A stretch of DNA of 64,000 nucleotides from Excoecaria cochinchinensis (GCA_947683425.1 CANTUQ010000050.1:12330501-12394500); one strand, 5' to 3'; shown: positions 37,567 through 50,850, counted from the stretch's first letter. The notes: a model not told the origin generated them from the sequence alone. Numbers and translations are program-made.

Positions 37567-38850
37567 GGAGACTGACAACCACGTCGCATTGGCCATAACT
37601 GTCTATACATACTGTGCAATGAAAGAGTAGAAACTTGAACTTTCTTTTTTCCTAGAAATCCCTGTATAGTTCTACAATTTCAGGTAGTGTTAATACATGA
37701 AAAAGAATGAACCGTGCCAATGTAAGAGAAACATATCGTGTATAATGTCTTGGATAGCTCTAAAATAACTAGAAATCCCTGTATAGTCCTACAATTTCAG
37801 GTAGTGTTAATACATGAAAAAGAATGAACTATGTCAAATTGTCAATGTAAGAGAAACATATCGTGTATGCTGTCTTGGATAGCTCTAAAATAACGGCCCA
37901 CATAAATGGTCCTATGAGCAAATTAGATATGGGAAAGAATTTGACATATTAGCTAATGTGTTTGCAAAATAGAAAGGGTTGCTGTGAATTTCAAGCTTTG
38001 AGCTTTTTAAAGGAGGATGCTGATGCAATCGAGTGCAGGCAGGAGAGGCAGTAGAAGAGGAGAAAATTGACGTAATAAACTACCATTTCAAAACATGCTA
38101 TTAAGAACAATACACTGTAATAATGGTTTGATGATAAATGAAATTGGAGTAATATATCACTTGTATATCAATGACACTTGGTAGGATTCTTTTGCTGTTG
38201 ACTTGCAATCCCTCAACTTCCACAAGTTGCATGCCCGTTACAATGTCAAAAACTTGAAAAGAGAGCTCAGAAAAAGTCTAAGAAAATAAAAGGATCCCAT
38301 GTTAGTAGTAGATTGAAGGATATTGCTTAAAGGACAATGGCAACGTAAAGGTGCAACCATCATAAGCATCCGAGTACTGTGCTACGAGAAATTCAAATTC
38401 GTCTAAATTTAGTATCAACACATGAATAGGAAGAAAGAGAGGCGAGCTATAATAAAATCATTGACATTCGTATAGTATATAGTGTCGCTAATTACAGTCA
38501 GCATACCAAAAATCAACATTTCTGTTTGGTTCCTCCCGCAAAACATGTACTTAATACAATATTGATGATTACCTCAAAACAGCAACATGTTTCTCTCAGA
38601 ACTACACTGTCATTACAAGGATAAGGATCTATGTCAAATAAATGTTTCTGACAAGCAGGGTAAACCTGCTGGCTTATTTCTGCCTCACATTGGTAATTAA
38701 TTCTATGGCGTGTGCCTGAAATTGGAGCAACTCTTTGCCAGAGACTTGACGGCCTGTACATCATAATGCATTAATAAATTGTACCTTTTCACATTGTAAA
38801 ACACAGAGGTCCAAGTTTCAATTGTTTCAGCAAACCATCATTGCCATCAA
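37567..38850. other. Intergenic DNA between convergent POT1 and HRD3 genes
   Basis: Apart from the tandem repeat at 37652-37894 nothing stands out. The stretch probably holds both 3' UTRs. The frame at 38513-38764 on the minus strand has no recognisable domain, although it ends close to the HRD3 stop. Confidence 0.5.
37652..37894 (+). repeat. Tandem duplication of about 120 bp downstream of POT1
   Basis: Copy 1 (37652-37768) and copy 2 (37769-37894) both begin ctagaaatccctgtatag and end in ggatagctctaaaataac. Copy 2 has a small insertion (about 9 bp, near tgtcaaattg) and a few substitutions. The repeat starts 85 bp after the POT1 stop and may lie in its 3' UTR. Confidence 0.9.
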
Positions 38851-41800
38851 CTATGGTAAAGGAGCAACGTGCTCAATAGGCTGCTGTGGTACAGCAGCAT
38901 CGCCACCACCAACAGCAGCATGCCTCCGTTGCCTCTCACGAAGGTAGAGAACCGTAAGAAGACAGGCAAAAAGGGTCAGTATCGTTGCATTCCCTTCCTC
39001 CATGATCACATTTTCCACCCATGCTTCAACTTTTGGGTAGACTCCAGGTAATGAATCAATCATGTGAACCTAAAGATAAAAGCACAAGCATATCCTGATC
39101 AGTCAAGAAAGAGCATCGAGTATGTTATTCCCAACAAAAATAAACCTGATCTCAACCCTAATCTATATAAGTGTCAGCTATATAAAGAAATTTTACTCCA
39201 ATCTGTTATATGGAGGCAAACCATTAAGGCTAACTTTACACCAAATGTAATTATCTAGTTTTTAAGTCTTGCCTCATGCCAACCACATATACTGAACAAG
39301 CCCTCCATGGCAGAGGAAAGGCAACCAGCAATATCACAAGTCCATGTGCACACATACCACAGAGGTTGATAGCTACAGTTTAAATGTAGTTTTATATATT
39401 CATTCAAATCAAACTGCAACTCTTAAACTGCAGAAACACACTTACTAGGAAACCGTCTGCATAGTTCCTCCGTACCCATAAGCTTGTGAGGGCCAGTGTA
39501 ACAGGAAACTTTGCTGCAGGATCAACCTCTAAGGCTTGATCATAATAACGTTTGGCAAGGTGGAGATCAAATGGAAGTCCTTGACCATGTTCATGCATGT
39601 AACCAAGGTTGAACATGGCTTGTGCATTAGATTGAGATTTGGCATGCATGTAAGCTTCTGCAGCACGTTCATAGTCTTTCTCAGTACCCTAAGCAGAGCA
39701 GAATAAGAGACAGATTATGCGAAAATATATAAAAAAAAAAAAATAGAGTGAATGGAATGGACAATACCAACGTATTCAAAAGAATACTACTGCCAGACTG
39801 AATATAACATACCCGACCATAATAATATGCATCACCAATAAGCAAAGCAGCATGTTCGTTGCCCTGTTCAGAAGCTTGCCACCACAAAGAATGCGCACGC
39901 TGATGCCTTTCTGCATCAGTACAAAATCCAGATTCTCCAATGCACATGCTACGTTCCCCATATTTATCAAGAATCCATGCAGCATTACTTTGTGCAATCT
40001 CATAACCCAGCTCAGCCATTCTTGAATATAATAGGAAAGCCTTGCCCACATCACCTTTCAGGTATGATTCCAGAGCCCATCTAGACAAGGTACTCCATGG
40101 TCCCCTTTCTGCAACTAGTTTGTAAAGTGCAGTAGCCTGGAATGAAGGGAAACGTTAAATAATAATAATAATAAATAAATAATTAAATAAATAAATAAAA
40201 TAAAAGAAAACAAAAGAAAGAATATTGGTTGAGGGCTCAAAACAGTAACACTGGCTGCAACACATTCTACAAGTGCAGTATGAAAAATGAGCATAATTTA
40301 GCTGCTCTCATTTTCCAATTGGTCACTTGGAAAGGCATGCATATACATTCTTAATTTACCACTATTAGGTCCAAAATGAAGACTTAGAAATGCACAAGCA
40401 CCAATGCAAAATAAAGGCTAAATAAAAAAAATAATTAAAAAAAAAAAGAAAGAAGAACAAACCAATTGAGCTACAGCTAGCAAAAAGACTAAGGTCAATT
40501 GATCTCATCATCCTACATTTTAGAGATGAGACAATTAGTTTATAGATAAATGCCAGTTTCTCTACATTACCAGGAGCTCTTGAGATCCTATACATGTACT
40601 GCCAAGAGGCTCGAGCTAAAAAGTTTAATGCAAAGACAAGATATAAATTGCATGCCTCTTGACCCATCACTAACACAGTCCCAGAGCAAGGAGTGAGAAG
40701 ATAATTGTACAATAAGAAACAATAATAAAAGAAAACAAAAAAAGTTAAACGAAACTAATAGAAGGGCATAAGTGTATAAACAGGAAGAAAAATTGAGAAA
40801 AAAAAACTGCATTTACCATGTTCAGATCCTTTTTAAGTCCCACACCAGTATGGAACATCTTTGCTAGCTGGTAAAATGCCTTTGGTTGACCTGCATTAGC
40901 AGCAACAATAAAGCACTTGCAAGCCAGCTTAACATCTCTCTTCACACCAATCCCTTTAAGATACAGTACTCCAAGATTGTAATGCCCACCAGCATCTTCA
41001 TTTTCAGCAGCCTTCTCAAAGTATTCTTTTGCCTACCATGAAAGAAGATTGTTTTTCACATGAACTTAACTTGGCCTTTACCCTCATTACCAGTACATCC
41101 ATATAATTTTCACAACTTCCACCTACTTTTGACAAGCTCATAATGACTTCAAATAAAGTGGTCTTCAAAACTCAACCAACCTGACCTAGATTGTGTTAAA
41201 TGTAAATAAAAAAGACACAGGATTTTTTTTTTTTAAATAATAGATAGATCATTTATGGAAAAATATGTCTTCAAGCATAATAGTGAAATGACAAAATTGC
41301 AGCATAAGCATCTTAATTTTGTCATAAAAAGATACAATTGCCAGATTTTGACAAAATGACTAAATGAATGTGCTGAGAACAAAATGAGCTTACTTTGGTA
41401 TAGTTCTTCTTGTCCACTCCATAGCCTTTGACATATAAATAACCCATGCCATTATAAGCTGAGTAAAGTTGCTGCTTAGATGCCAATGTGAGCCACTCAA
41501 GTGCCTTAGTATAGTTCCTTTCAACACCAGCCCCTCTTGCATATATCTCACCAAGGAGTTCCATCGACCTGGGTTCCCCCTTCTTTACAGCCTTTAAAAA
41601 CCATGATAATGCCTTAGCATGATCACGCCTCAATCCCCTCAATCCAAAGTAATAAAATAGCCCGATTTTGTACATGGCTCCAGCATTCCCCTTCTGAGCC
41701 TGATATTCTAAAATCTGGAAGTCTTCATCCTCCTCCCCCCGAGACTTCCTCAATGCTTCCTTATTCTCCTCAGCACCATTGTGAATTCTAACTGGTTCAA

Positions 41801-43135
41801 TCACAGGCGAATCTTTTGAGATCAAAAAACTATTCACAGCTACTTCGGCTAACTCAGCATATAATTTAACTGCTTTATCATACATCTGAAATCGTCAAAA
41901 ATAAAAGACTCGTCAAACTACAAGAAAATGAAGAACATGAATAAAAACTTTAACCACCATTTTTAGGCAGACCTTCTATGCATGTAGAAAAACTAATTGC
42001 TTTATAACGGAAAACAATTCAGATGCATGAATTTTCAGCAATTTCTGAAGCTTAAATTTTTTTTTTCCAATTTACTTTGTAAGAACAAATTGAACAGTTC
42101 AAGAGCTACAAGTCTACGGAACAGAAAACATGTCTTGCCATCTTAGAATTATAACTTAATCGAATAATAACCAAACCTAAACTGTGCAACAATTGGACTT
42201 AAAACCAGAATGGGTTAGGTTTCCCAATTCTAAAGCTTTCCAAGTGTGCAACAATTGGAAACTCATTTTGTCAAGTCTCACTAATGTCCGGTTAGGTTTC
42301 CCGTCGGAAAACAATGATGAAAAGTTTCAACCAGCTTGCTATATCCAGAAAACACTGAGATCACCAAGCCATCTCGGAAGTATCAAACTTAATAAAGTAG
42401 CTTGACTTATCTACCTCAACTGGTAAGGAAACGTTCATTGCGTTAGCAAAAGAAAAGAAAAAAAAAATTGCCTACATATGAATTAAATCACATAAAAGTT
42501 TGATCAGAAACTACCAAAAGTCATTTTATTTTTCCTATCCAAGGAATTCTCAGCTTAACCGGCAGGAAATTACTCACATCTTGACGGGAATAAGTGAACG
42601 CCAAAGCCATCTTAGACTGCATATTACCTCCTTCAGCCGCAAAATGGTGATATAGAAAAGACTTAGCCTTATTCCGCTCCTTCATTTGCCCTAGCCCGTA
42701 TAGATACCCTAACACCGACTGGGCGTGGGGATTCCCAGCCACAGCAGCCGCCTCAATTTCCGCCGCCGCCTCCTCCATCAACTTAACCTCGCCGCCAGTC
42801 ACCGCCGAAAGCATTTTCCGTACACCGGAGTAATACTCGGCCATTTCAGGATCCTCAGTGACATCAGGTGCCGACAAATCAGGCTCAAAAAATGGACGCC
42901 AAGAACCAGGATCGAGCAGGTGCTCAGGCTTAGAGTCGGAATCGCCGAACTCGTCCCAATCCGGGGGAGAATCGGCGGAGGATTCGAGATCGGCGTCAGA
43001 GGAAGGCGGGGCATCTTTGAGGTCGTCTTGAGATAGAATGAGAACGAAAGGGCGGGCGACGAGAGAGAGAGGGAAGAGAGAGAAAATGATGAGAGAGAGT
43101 AAAATTCTGTAAGTAATTAAACGACGCATCTTCAT
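38851..43135 (-). CDS. HRD3A: ERAD ubiquitin-ligase component HRD3/SEL1L
   Basis: Six exons on the minus strand join to 683 aa: 43135-42578, 41885-41394, 41032-40817, 40136-39813, 39688-39446 and 39069-38851. Every intron falls between codons. I chose the ATG at 43135 (MKMRRLITYR) because it places a hydrophobic signal peptide (ILLSLIIFSLFPLSLVA) at the N-terminus; a frame from 43195 would add 20 residues in front. The body is a string of Sel1-like repeats (GNPHAQSVLGYLYGLG, GNAGAMYKIGLFYYFG, SAYNGMGYLYVKGYG, GQPKAFYQLAKMFHTGVG, SNAQAMFNLGYMHEHGQG). A membrane segment near 640-653 (TILTLFACLLTVLYL) and a short Pro/Ala tail end the protein. HRD3/SEL1L captures misfolded glycoproteins in the ER lumen and partners the HRD1 ligase; the Arabidopsis counterpart is HRD3A/EBS5. 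This copy is intact. A broken duplicate begins near 60.9 kb. Confidence 0.94.
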
Positions 43136-44147
43136 GGCTGAAGGAGAAAGAACAAAGTACGAATTTGTGCGTTCAAGTTGATACAAGGGAACCATGAAAG
43201 GGTAATATTGGCATATAATTTTTTTATGTGGATATATATATATATTGTATTTTTGTAATTTAATAATATGGATTAAATGATTGTGAGAAGAAATTACCTC
43301 TCGAAATGAATATTAATTTAATATTTCACAAAGAATTAAGAATAGAGAAATTAATATAATTGAATAAAAAAAACTAATCTGAAAATGACTATTGGGGATA
43401 AAATAATATAATAAAAATGCTGAATTCAGTTAAATTTTAAATATCATTTTATTTATTATACACCATTCAACATATACAGATATACTCGCTTTGCCACGTC
43501 AATTTGTTGTTGTTCCACCAATGAGCTCTTGCCATGCTGGCTCTCTTATGCCATTATCTGCCTTCACTAGACTTGTCTCAAATCTGAATTTGGCCTGGCC
43601 GGATATGAATCGGATTTTAGGCAGACTTACATTATTTTTTTTTTATTTTTTTTTCTATACAAATTCGTTGCATAATTAGATTAGCATTTACCGAAGATTT
43701 GGAAAAAGAAATTGAGACTTTTTTTTTATATATATAAACAATGTGATTTTTTTTATATATATAAAAAATATTAAAAAGTATTGTCTCTTTCCACTTGAAT
43801 TTGAAGATAATTTCAACGGAGATTTTAGTTTCATATGAATTTCAAATATTGAAATAGTAATTTACAGCTGCAGTTTTAGTAATAATAATAAAAAAATTTA
43901 TTGTGAGTGTCCATATATTTAAATTGAAAATATTATTTTTGCTTTTGTAGTCAATATCAAAATTTCAAATTCTTTTTCATTTGACACCATACCTTAATTT
44001 TTATTATATAATCCATTATTTATAAAAAGCTCCAAAAACCATTAATTACAAAAATATCTTAAAATTTGTGGCTTCTAACAATGATGTAATTGGAAGAAGT
44101 TGCTTTTCCTTATTACTTTATTTTTAATTTGTTAGGATGTGGGCAAA
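43136..44147. other. AT-rich DNA upstream of HRD3
   Basis: Presumed HRD3 promoter followed by featureless A/T-rich DNA. A ta-repeat lies near 43230-43245. The frame at 43491-43679 has no recognisable domain. Confidence 0.5.
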
Positions 44148-44155
44148 GGTATAGA

Positions 44156-44972
44156 TAAGGGTGAACATGAACCGGTTAATCGGTTCATGAACCCCAAAAA
44201 GAACCAGTCTATTAATATCGATTTTTTTAAATTGCAGTCCATTAATCAGTCCATTACTATCGGTTAACCAGTCCATCGGTTTCGGATTTTCGGACCGGTT
44301 AACCAATATTTTTCGGTTAATCACTATAATTATAAAATGTATTTATAAAAAAATTAAATTGTCGAAGACACTTAGAATTTAAAATTAGAAAATAAACATA
44401 ATCCAACATAATAATTAAATATGATGTTCAAACAACAAAAATAAACTAAAAATATTCAAAAATATTATTTTCACATATATTAAAAATTTTATTTTATTTA
44501 AAATTTTTAGTAAATATATTAATTTATATAAATTTTCGAATATATTTTGATTTTAATTAATGATAAATTGATATATCAGGAAATAATAAAAAATACTAAA
44601 TATGTACATATTGAACAATTAATAAATTAACTAAAATAAATTTAAAAAAACTAAAATAAAATTGAAATATTTTACAGTAAATGAAAATTAAAAGGATATA
44701 AATAATTAAATATGAAAATAATGAAATAAAAAATTATAATAAAAATAAAAAAGAGTGAAGTATAATTAATAAAATATAGGGATATTCATTTATCGGTTTC
44801 GGTTCGATTAACCAATTTATAAGCTAAAAAATAAAAATCAGTCCATTAATATCGGTTTTTGTAAAATACTAACCGTTAACCATAAATATCGGTTCGGTTA
44901 ACTTATTTTTCGGATCGATTTTGGTTCGGTTTTTCGGTTAACCAAGTTCAACGGCTTTTTTGTTCACCCCTA
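44156..44972. mobile_element. hAT-like non-autonomous element with perfect 8-bp TSD
   Basis: The element is flanked by ggtataga at 44148-44155 and at 44973-44980, a perfect 8-bp duplication, as expected for hAT transposition. Its ends are TAAGGGTGAACA and TGTTCACCCCTA, an imperfect 12-bp inverted repeat. Subterminal parts are rich in ccggttaa/ttaaccgg words in both orientations. At 817 bp with no coding frame it is non-autonomous. A relative lies at 19859-20505. Confidence 0.88.
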
Positions 44973-44980
44973 GGTATAGA

Positions 44981-45696
44981 ACATGTAGATTTCTACTAAA
45001 TTGTATATAAATTATCCCTCAATTTTGTATTTGATCATTCAAACGTCTTTCAAATTCATTTGCTCCAAAAAAAAAATAGATATGACTGTTAGCAGCTACT
45101 CAAATTTTTAGAGGATTTATTAAAATATTTGGTACAGTTTACCTTTAAGCTTATGTTACCGGTGCTATGTCAAAATTGTATGATTTTTGAATCCTATAAA
45201 CTCATACGTAAACACTCAAACTTGTCAACAAAATTCATTTAAATACCTTAGATACTTAAAGTTGTCAACAAAATTCATTTAAATGCCTGAACTTAAAAGA
45301 CGACCTAATAAACACTTAAACTATATAATTTTGGTGTTTTTAAACACAAAATGCCGGCATGGCAGCAATTGTGATTTAAATAATAATTGTGAAGAATGAA
45401 GCTTGCATAATACCTATTACTGCGGGTAAAAAATGGTGTGTTTGGTATCATCTATGGAGTTTACAGTTTTTCAATTTTCACAATCGCATTTTGCTTCTAT
45501 AATTGGCGACAAAGACAATTTCCGTAGCTACTGGCTAAATCTTTTATCCACGGCGGCTCAAACGATGAATTCATGAAGACTCTATCTCCATCAAAATTGG
45601 CCTCAAAGATTTACACTCAAAACCTATCCCAAAATTATTTACGAGCAATTGAAACTTGAAAGATGAGATTCATTAGTAGCTTCTTCTTGTTCGATT
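44981..45696. other. Non-coding stretch with a short direct repeat
   Basis: The words gttgtcaacaaaattcattt occur in near-identical form around 45220 and 45260. The sequence style (cctgaacttaaaagacgacc and similar) resembles the arms of long-TIR non-autonomous elements, but no partner end was found. Confidence 0.35.
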
Positions 45697-45697
45697 T

Positions 45698-47590
45698 GTG
45701 TAATGGCCCAAATTGCCATAGATGGCATATAATGGCTTGAATTATGGTATAGTATTGATCAGTAAATTCTGTAGAGTGTATAGTATAGTCTGGGTATGAA
45801 AATACTTGTAATTATGCTTTGAAATTCAGTGGAGTTATAAGGTTAAACGTACTCAGACTAGGGAAGCCCCTGATGGGTGACCTCCAAGAAATCCAATAGT
45901 GAAAAATATTTTATTAGACCAGTAGAAAGTATAAGTTATAAGGAGTCTGGTGGTATAATTTGGAGTGAAAATGAGATCAAATAAGCCTCCGAAAGTTAAG
46001 TTAAGTTGAAGTTTGCCTCTGGTTCAGTTTAAATAGTAATCATGATTGATCAAACTTTGATTTAATTTTTAAAAATAGTAAATGAGGTCTAAAGGATGAA
46101 TTGTGGGGAATAAAATGGTTTAAAGTAATTTTTAAGAATTTTTGACAGTATTAGATTAGTGAATTACGGCAGAATCGAACAATGTTGAACCGAATCAATT
46201 TAAGTGAACCGGGGTCCCAAATGGACTCTGATTGAACTAAAATTTTGCAGGTAAGCTATTTTTCATATTCTAAGAATGATGGAATTGGTTGGGAGTAAAA
46301 ATAAATTGATAAACTTATAGATACCATTGAACAGTGGAATTTGGCCGAAAAATCAAAATTTTGGTCCAAACCGGTTGGACCACTTTGGTTGGACCGATTT
46401 GGTTCAATTTCAGCCTATATAAGGCTTCATAAGGCCAGATTTTTCTAGAGAAATCCAGCCTCCACCGCCATCCTCCTTCTCCTTCTTGGCCAAATTATTC
46501 TCTTTGATTTCTCCTCCAGTTTTCTTCAACTTTCCTCCAATCTTTTCCCAAAATTCAGCCTCTTAGATAAAGTTCAACTACCCTATAACATAGTGATGGT
46601 TATTGGAGTCCATTTGGTGGGTTAGAAGTGGGAAAAAGCAAGTGATAAAGGTTATCTCTCAAAAATGAGGTGAGTGATTTAGGGTTCTATAATTTTATTT
46701 AAGGTTTCCAATAGATATTTTAGGATATGTAAAAGATATTTATGTAATTATATTGCCAAAAGGAAGTAAGATTTTGAGTAGATCTTGATGAACATATTCG
46801 GTCACCTTAGGTTTTCAAAGAGAAGAAAGTTGTTTCATGGGTTAAAAGCTATGAAAAGGAAGTTTAAGGAGTGGAGATCAAGGAAATAAGGTTAGTGAAT
46901 ACAATATCCTTATTTTTTCATTGATTTAGTTTGAGTTTTAGGTTATGTTTTGGTATGAAATGGTGATTAATGCATGTTTAATTAAATCTAACTTGATAAT
47001 CATGATTAGTGAGGCTAAATAGGCTTATGTATGTGTTTAAAGTGTATAAAAGAAATATGGAATGAAAACCCTAACCTAGGCTGAATGGAAGTTTAGTGAA
47101 ATTTTCAATGTACTTTAGTGTTTAATGCATGTAAATGATGTATATAATGTGTATAACATGGGATTAAACTAATTAAGTGAGTAAATGGAAGAAAAGTGGA
47201 CAGTGAGTAAATGGAAGAAAAGTGGCCATAACGACTAAGTGTTGGTTTGGCTGAATTGAACAAAGGAGGAATTTTTAATGTACTGTGGTAATTAAGGCAT
47301 GTAAATGATGTTTATGATGAGTATAACATGTAATTTGAATGATTGAGTGATTAAATGAATGAAAAATGAACATAGTGAAAAATTGATGCTTAGGCCGAAT
47401 GGTAAGTGATGGGATATTAATGTGTATTTTGATGCTTTATCACATATAATGACATAAAATGGATGTATGATGATAAATGAGCGTGTATGCAAATTTGTAA
47501 GTGAAATGAATGACTTGGCCGAATATAACATGTTGATATATTATAAGTGAAATTTTGATAATATTTGCCCTTACTAATAGTCTGGTAGTA
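45698..47590 (+). mobile_element. LTR-like retrotransposon sequence (probable gypsy/chromovirus)
   Basis: A start of the type TGTAATGGCCC (45698) is common at LTR ends of plant chromoviruses. A TATA-like cctatataaggc lies near 46412, and a pyrimidine-rich leader (ccgccatcctccttctcctt) follows about 40 bp later, as in the R/U5 region. No gag or pol and no second LTR were found, and the right border is arbitrary. Within it, 47090-47480 holds two or three degenerate repeats (atgcatgtaaatgatgt / aggcatgtaaatgatgt) and an exact doublet of gtgagtaaatggaagaaaag at about 47178 and 47204. Confidence 0.4.
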
Positions 47591-49927
47591 AAATTTAGTC
47601 AAGGATATAATATTTACCGTTTCTTGGATTTCTATGCTTCTTGTCATCATTAGAATTTGGGCGGTCCATTCTTTTGGTAGCGGGTTTTTAAGGATTTTTT
47701 TTTTGTATTGGCCCCACAAATCTCTTCAAAGATTGATCGGCAAGAGCCTTTCTATTTTCTCTTTTAACAAATTGCATTCATTAGTTGTATAACCAACGTC
47801 TTCGTAAAATTCGCAGTAGTTGCTTTTATGTCTTCCGGCACATGTTCGATCGAGCATCGTCTTCGGCCAATTGACCTTTCTTAGATTTTTTTGATCCATG
47901 TCAATATGTTGGTAAGTCCAAAATTAAGCGGGGTATAGGTTATGGCCGATTTATTATCATGACTTTCGAACCTTCCTTGCTTGGCTTATTTCCTTTTTGT
48001 TCTCTTGCTTGTCCTCTACGTTCAGCCTTTGCCTATTTACTCTATCGCTCTGATACTGGAGTCTGTCTGCCATACTCCACCTTTGTCTGTCCTCTTTGAC
48101 GGCGGAAAACTGTAGTTTGTCTGCCATGCTTGACGTTTGCCCGTCTGCTCTGTCAGTGAGAAACTACAGTCTGTCTGCCATGCTTGACTTATGTCCATCC
48201 TTTCTAATGGTATCATCCAGTTAGATGTGTTGAGTAGCCTTGTCCATCCAGTTGGCGAAGTCTATGGACGACTTAGTTGTAATGGATCCGAATAGGGGCT
48301 TGCTACCTACCCTTCTATTTTGAGCATTTACTGCAACCTTAGGGTGCAAATTTCTAATCTCTGATGCTAACTTTTGGAACATGTCGATGTAATCTCTTAG
48401 GTCCTGATTATGCCCTTGGACCAAATTATAAAGGTCGTCGATCATTTTTGGCGTTCAATTTTGAACGATGAATCTCACTGTGAAGAGATCATGAAGTTGT
48501 TCGAATGAGAAGATTAATTCTTGTGGGAGGTCATGAAACCAATCCAGAGCATCATCCACCAGGATTGTAAGGAAAACTCTACAAAATATTCGATCATTAT
48601 AGGAGTACATCTGAATATGCATCAGCTATTAACAGATGTGGCATTTTGGATATTATTTTCCTGCATATTTGGGCATTCTAATCTACTCGAATCTGCTTGG
48701 TAGCTCAATTTCTCTGATCTCCTGACAGAAATGAAAGAATGTGTTACCGTCGAACAAGGGCTTTTGAGTGTGCCGAAGTTCAAAACTTTTTAGTTGTTGC
48801 AGGAACCATTTGTCTCTATATGCCTTGGGCCTTCATTATCATCTTTAACCTTTCCCCAAGATCTTTTACTTGGAATGTAGGTGGGCTTGTATGCATTGAA
48901 GGCATGGCTCCTATTTGCAAGGAACACTTTCCGTTTACCTTTATTCTTTTTGTCTGACTTGAGTTTATTAGGGCGAGCTCTAGATCTGACTCACGTTCAT
49001 CTAGGCGAGTGCCAAATCTGACTCTGTCTTCTAAGTCTTGTATCACAATTCCTTTATTTCTTTGTTTATTTTCTTCAATTCTTTTATTGTTGACCTCGAA
49101 GTCCCTCATTAAGGTCTGAGGTCGCTTGCTCTTTTGGGCAGAGTGCACAATGCTTTTGCTGAAATCATTGAGGATCGATCTTAGATCCTTAATGGTCATG
49201 GGAGTATTGTTTGGCTGTGTCAGGAACTCATCGTTAAAGGTGGGAAGTAGATTGTTTTGAGTGGGGATCCTTGAGATTCATCCCTTCTATTTGGAGACCT
49301 TGGTTTACTTTAATTTTTGTCAAATTGGTCATTTCTCTCATTTTTGGAATTATCAGTACGCTTTGAACTTCCATGGTCTCTCAATGAAAGTACCAAATGA
49401 TATGTTCTAAGTTTCCAAAAATTTGAATAAGGCCGAATGTAGGTTCTATGTAAGCCGATCGGATCAGTAGTGTATATGAGCTGCAATAAGATAAGTCTGG
49501 TCAGATCAGGTATAAGCACTTCAAAACTTAAGTCAGTAATGCTTATAGAGACATAATGTAGTGAGAGAGCATTTTAAGAATTTAGTACCTGAGGCTACAG
49601 TGCCTTGAGCAATTTATAGTGGATGTGAGAAATCACTTGAGTGGATCTGCTCTGGTATCAGAGTAGGTGCACGGTGATGTGACGGGAAGTAGGTAGTAGG
49701 TGTGGATTTATGATGTGTGTCAGTGGACTGACATGGGGCATACCATGTCAGTCTGATAGGATAAGCAGTGTCGCCAGCTCCTTAATTCCTTAGACGTCTG
49801 CTTGTCATGCGTTGCACTTTTCAGTTGACTGGGCATGACAAGCTGCACTTTCCAGTTGAGTGGGCTCTGGCTCGACTTGAGCCTTGGGCTGATCTTGACT
49901 CAAGCCCATTTTATAATGGTATTATCA
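47591..49927 (-). mobile_element. Truncated Ty3/gypsy element: LTR plus gag region
   Basis: Read on the minus strand, the element starts with a 530-bp LTR (49927-49398) that begins TGATAATACC and ends ACATATCA. This contains a TATA-like CTATAAATT and a cttaag/gaagtgct block. The LTR is followed by TTTGGTACTTTCATTGAGAG, a sequence usual after such LTRs. A decayed gag follows: DDALDWFHDLPQE-like residues near 48510, then YNLVQGHNQDLRDYIDMFQK at 48445-48221, and a late-gag piece near 47810 (NYCEFYEDVGYTTNECNLLK). Stops and frame changes break it. No protease, reverse transcriptase, integrase or second LTR is present, so it is a 5' fragment. The left border is approximate. Confidence 0.7.
48045..48195. 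repeat. Imperfect tandem repeats within the gag region
   Basis: A block with tgtctgccat followed by actccacc/gcttgac occurs three times (about 48065, 48118 and 48173), spaced 53-57 bp. It lies in the hydrophilic linker between the gag core and the late-gag motif of the gypsy fragment. Confidence 0.7.
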
Positions 49928-50337
49928 TTTATTATTCGCACCCATTATAGGATCCTTAATTCTCTATTCTTTCAATCCATTTGTTCTATTATTTAAAAAA
50001 AAAATTTATTTGTACTAAGCACAAAAATTAAATGAAAATAGTAATCCTACCCCTAGACCCGATGAAAAAAATAAATAAATATATGAAGAAAAAAATTCAT
50101 TATCTCTACCTGCTTTTTTAAGGACATTATATTATCTTGATTTAAGTGGCAACAACTTCAACAATCCTAAACTATTATCTCTATATGCTTCTTTAAAGAC
50201 ATTATATTTGAATGATTGTGGATTGAAAGGAACAGTTGATATTCAAGGTGAGTTATATATCATTATCTTATCATTTGAAATTGAATCTATGCAAGCACTC
50301 TTAAAACCTATTAAATTTAAATTTTGATTCTATTGTC

Positions 50338-50850
50338 GGGTCAATTTTACTCACGGTCACTCAACTTATCACTTATCGCGCAAAAGTAACCGACTTTTTT
50401 TTCGATTTAAATGTCACTGAACTTCTAACATTTTTGCAAAAATGTCATGTAGACCGGAATCCGGTGAGGACCCTTACCGGATTGATGACATGGCATATGA
50501 CACGTGGCGACGAATAGTTGGTACATGATTTTTTTGCCAAAATATTAGAAGTTCAGTAACATTTAAGTCGAAAAAAAAAGTTTGTTACTTTTGCGCAATA
50601 AGTGATAAGTTGAGTGACCGTGAGTGAAATTGACCCAGATATAGCATTTGTTGGAGATACTGTTAAACGACACGTAGTTTTTGACATGGCATGCCATGTC
50701 ATCAATCCGGCAAGGGTACTCGCCGGATTCCGGTTTATATGATTTTTTTGCAAAAATATTAGAAGTTCAGTGACATTTAAATTGAAAAAAAAAGTCGGTT
50801 ACTTTTACGAGATAAGTGATAAGTTGAGTGACCGTGAGTGAAATTAACCC
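50338..50850 (-). mobile_element. Long-TIR MITE, copy A, with 10-bp TSD
   Basis: The target duplication ttctattgtc flanks the element at 50328-50337 and 50851-50860. The ends are GGGTCAATTTTACTCACGG and GTGAGTGAAATTAACCC, and the inverted arms extend about 110 bp (actcaacttatcacttatcg and its complement). A third copy of the arm lies inside, ending gaaattgaccc near 50637. The centre carries paired ccggattgatgacatggca palindromes. There is no coding capacity. The 9-10 bp TSD with long TIRs suggests a Mutator-like origin. Confidence 0.88.

Noticed and set aside
42725..43036. 103-codon plus-strand frame across HRD3 exon 1
   Set aside because: Antisense shadow of an Asp/Ser/Pro-rich exon; the minus-strand frame has the signal peptide and joins the Sel1 repeats.
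49640..49665. TGGTATCAGAG, identical to a tRNA-iMet primer-binding site
   Set aside because: It lies inside the LTR of a minus-strand gypsy fragment and on the wrong strand; the sequence is also near-palindromic, so it is probably coincidence.
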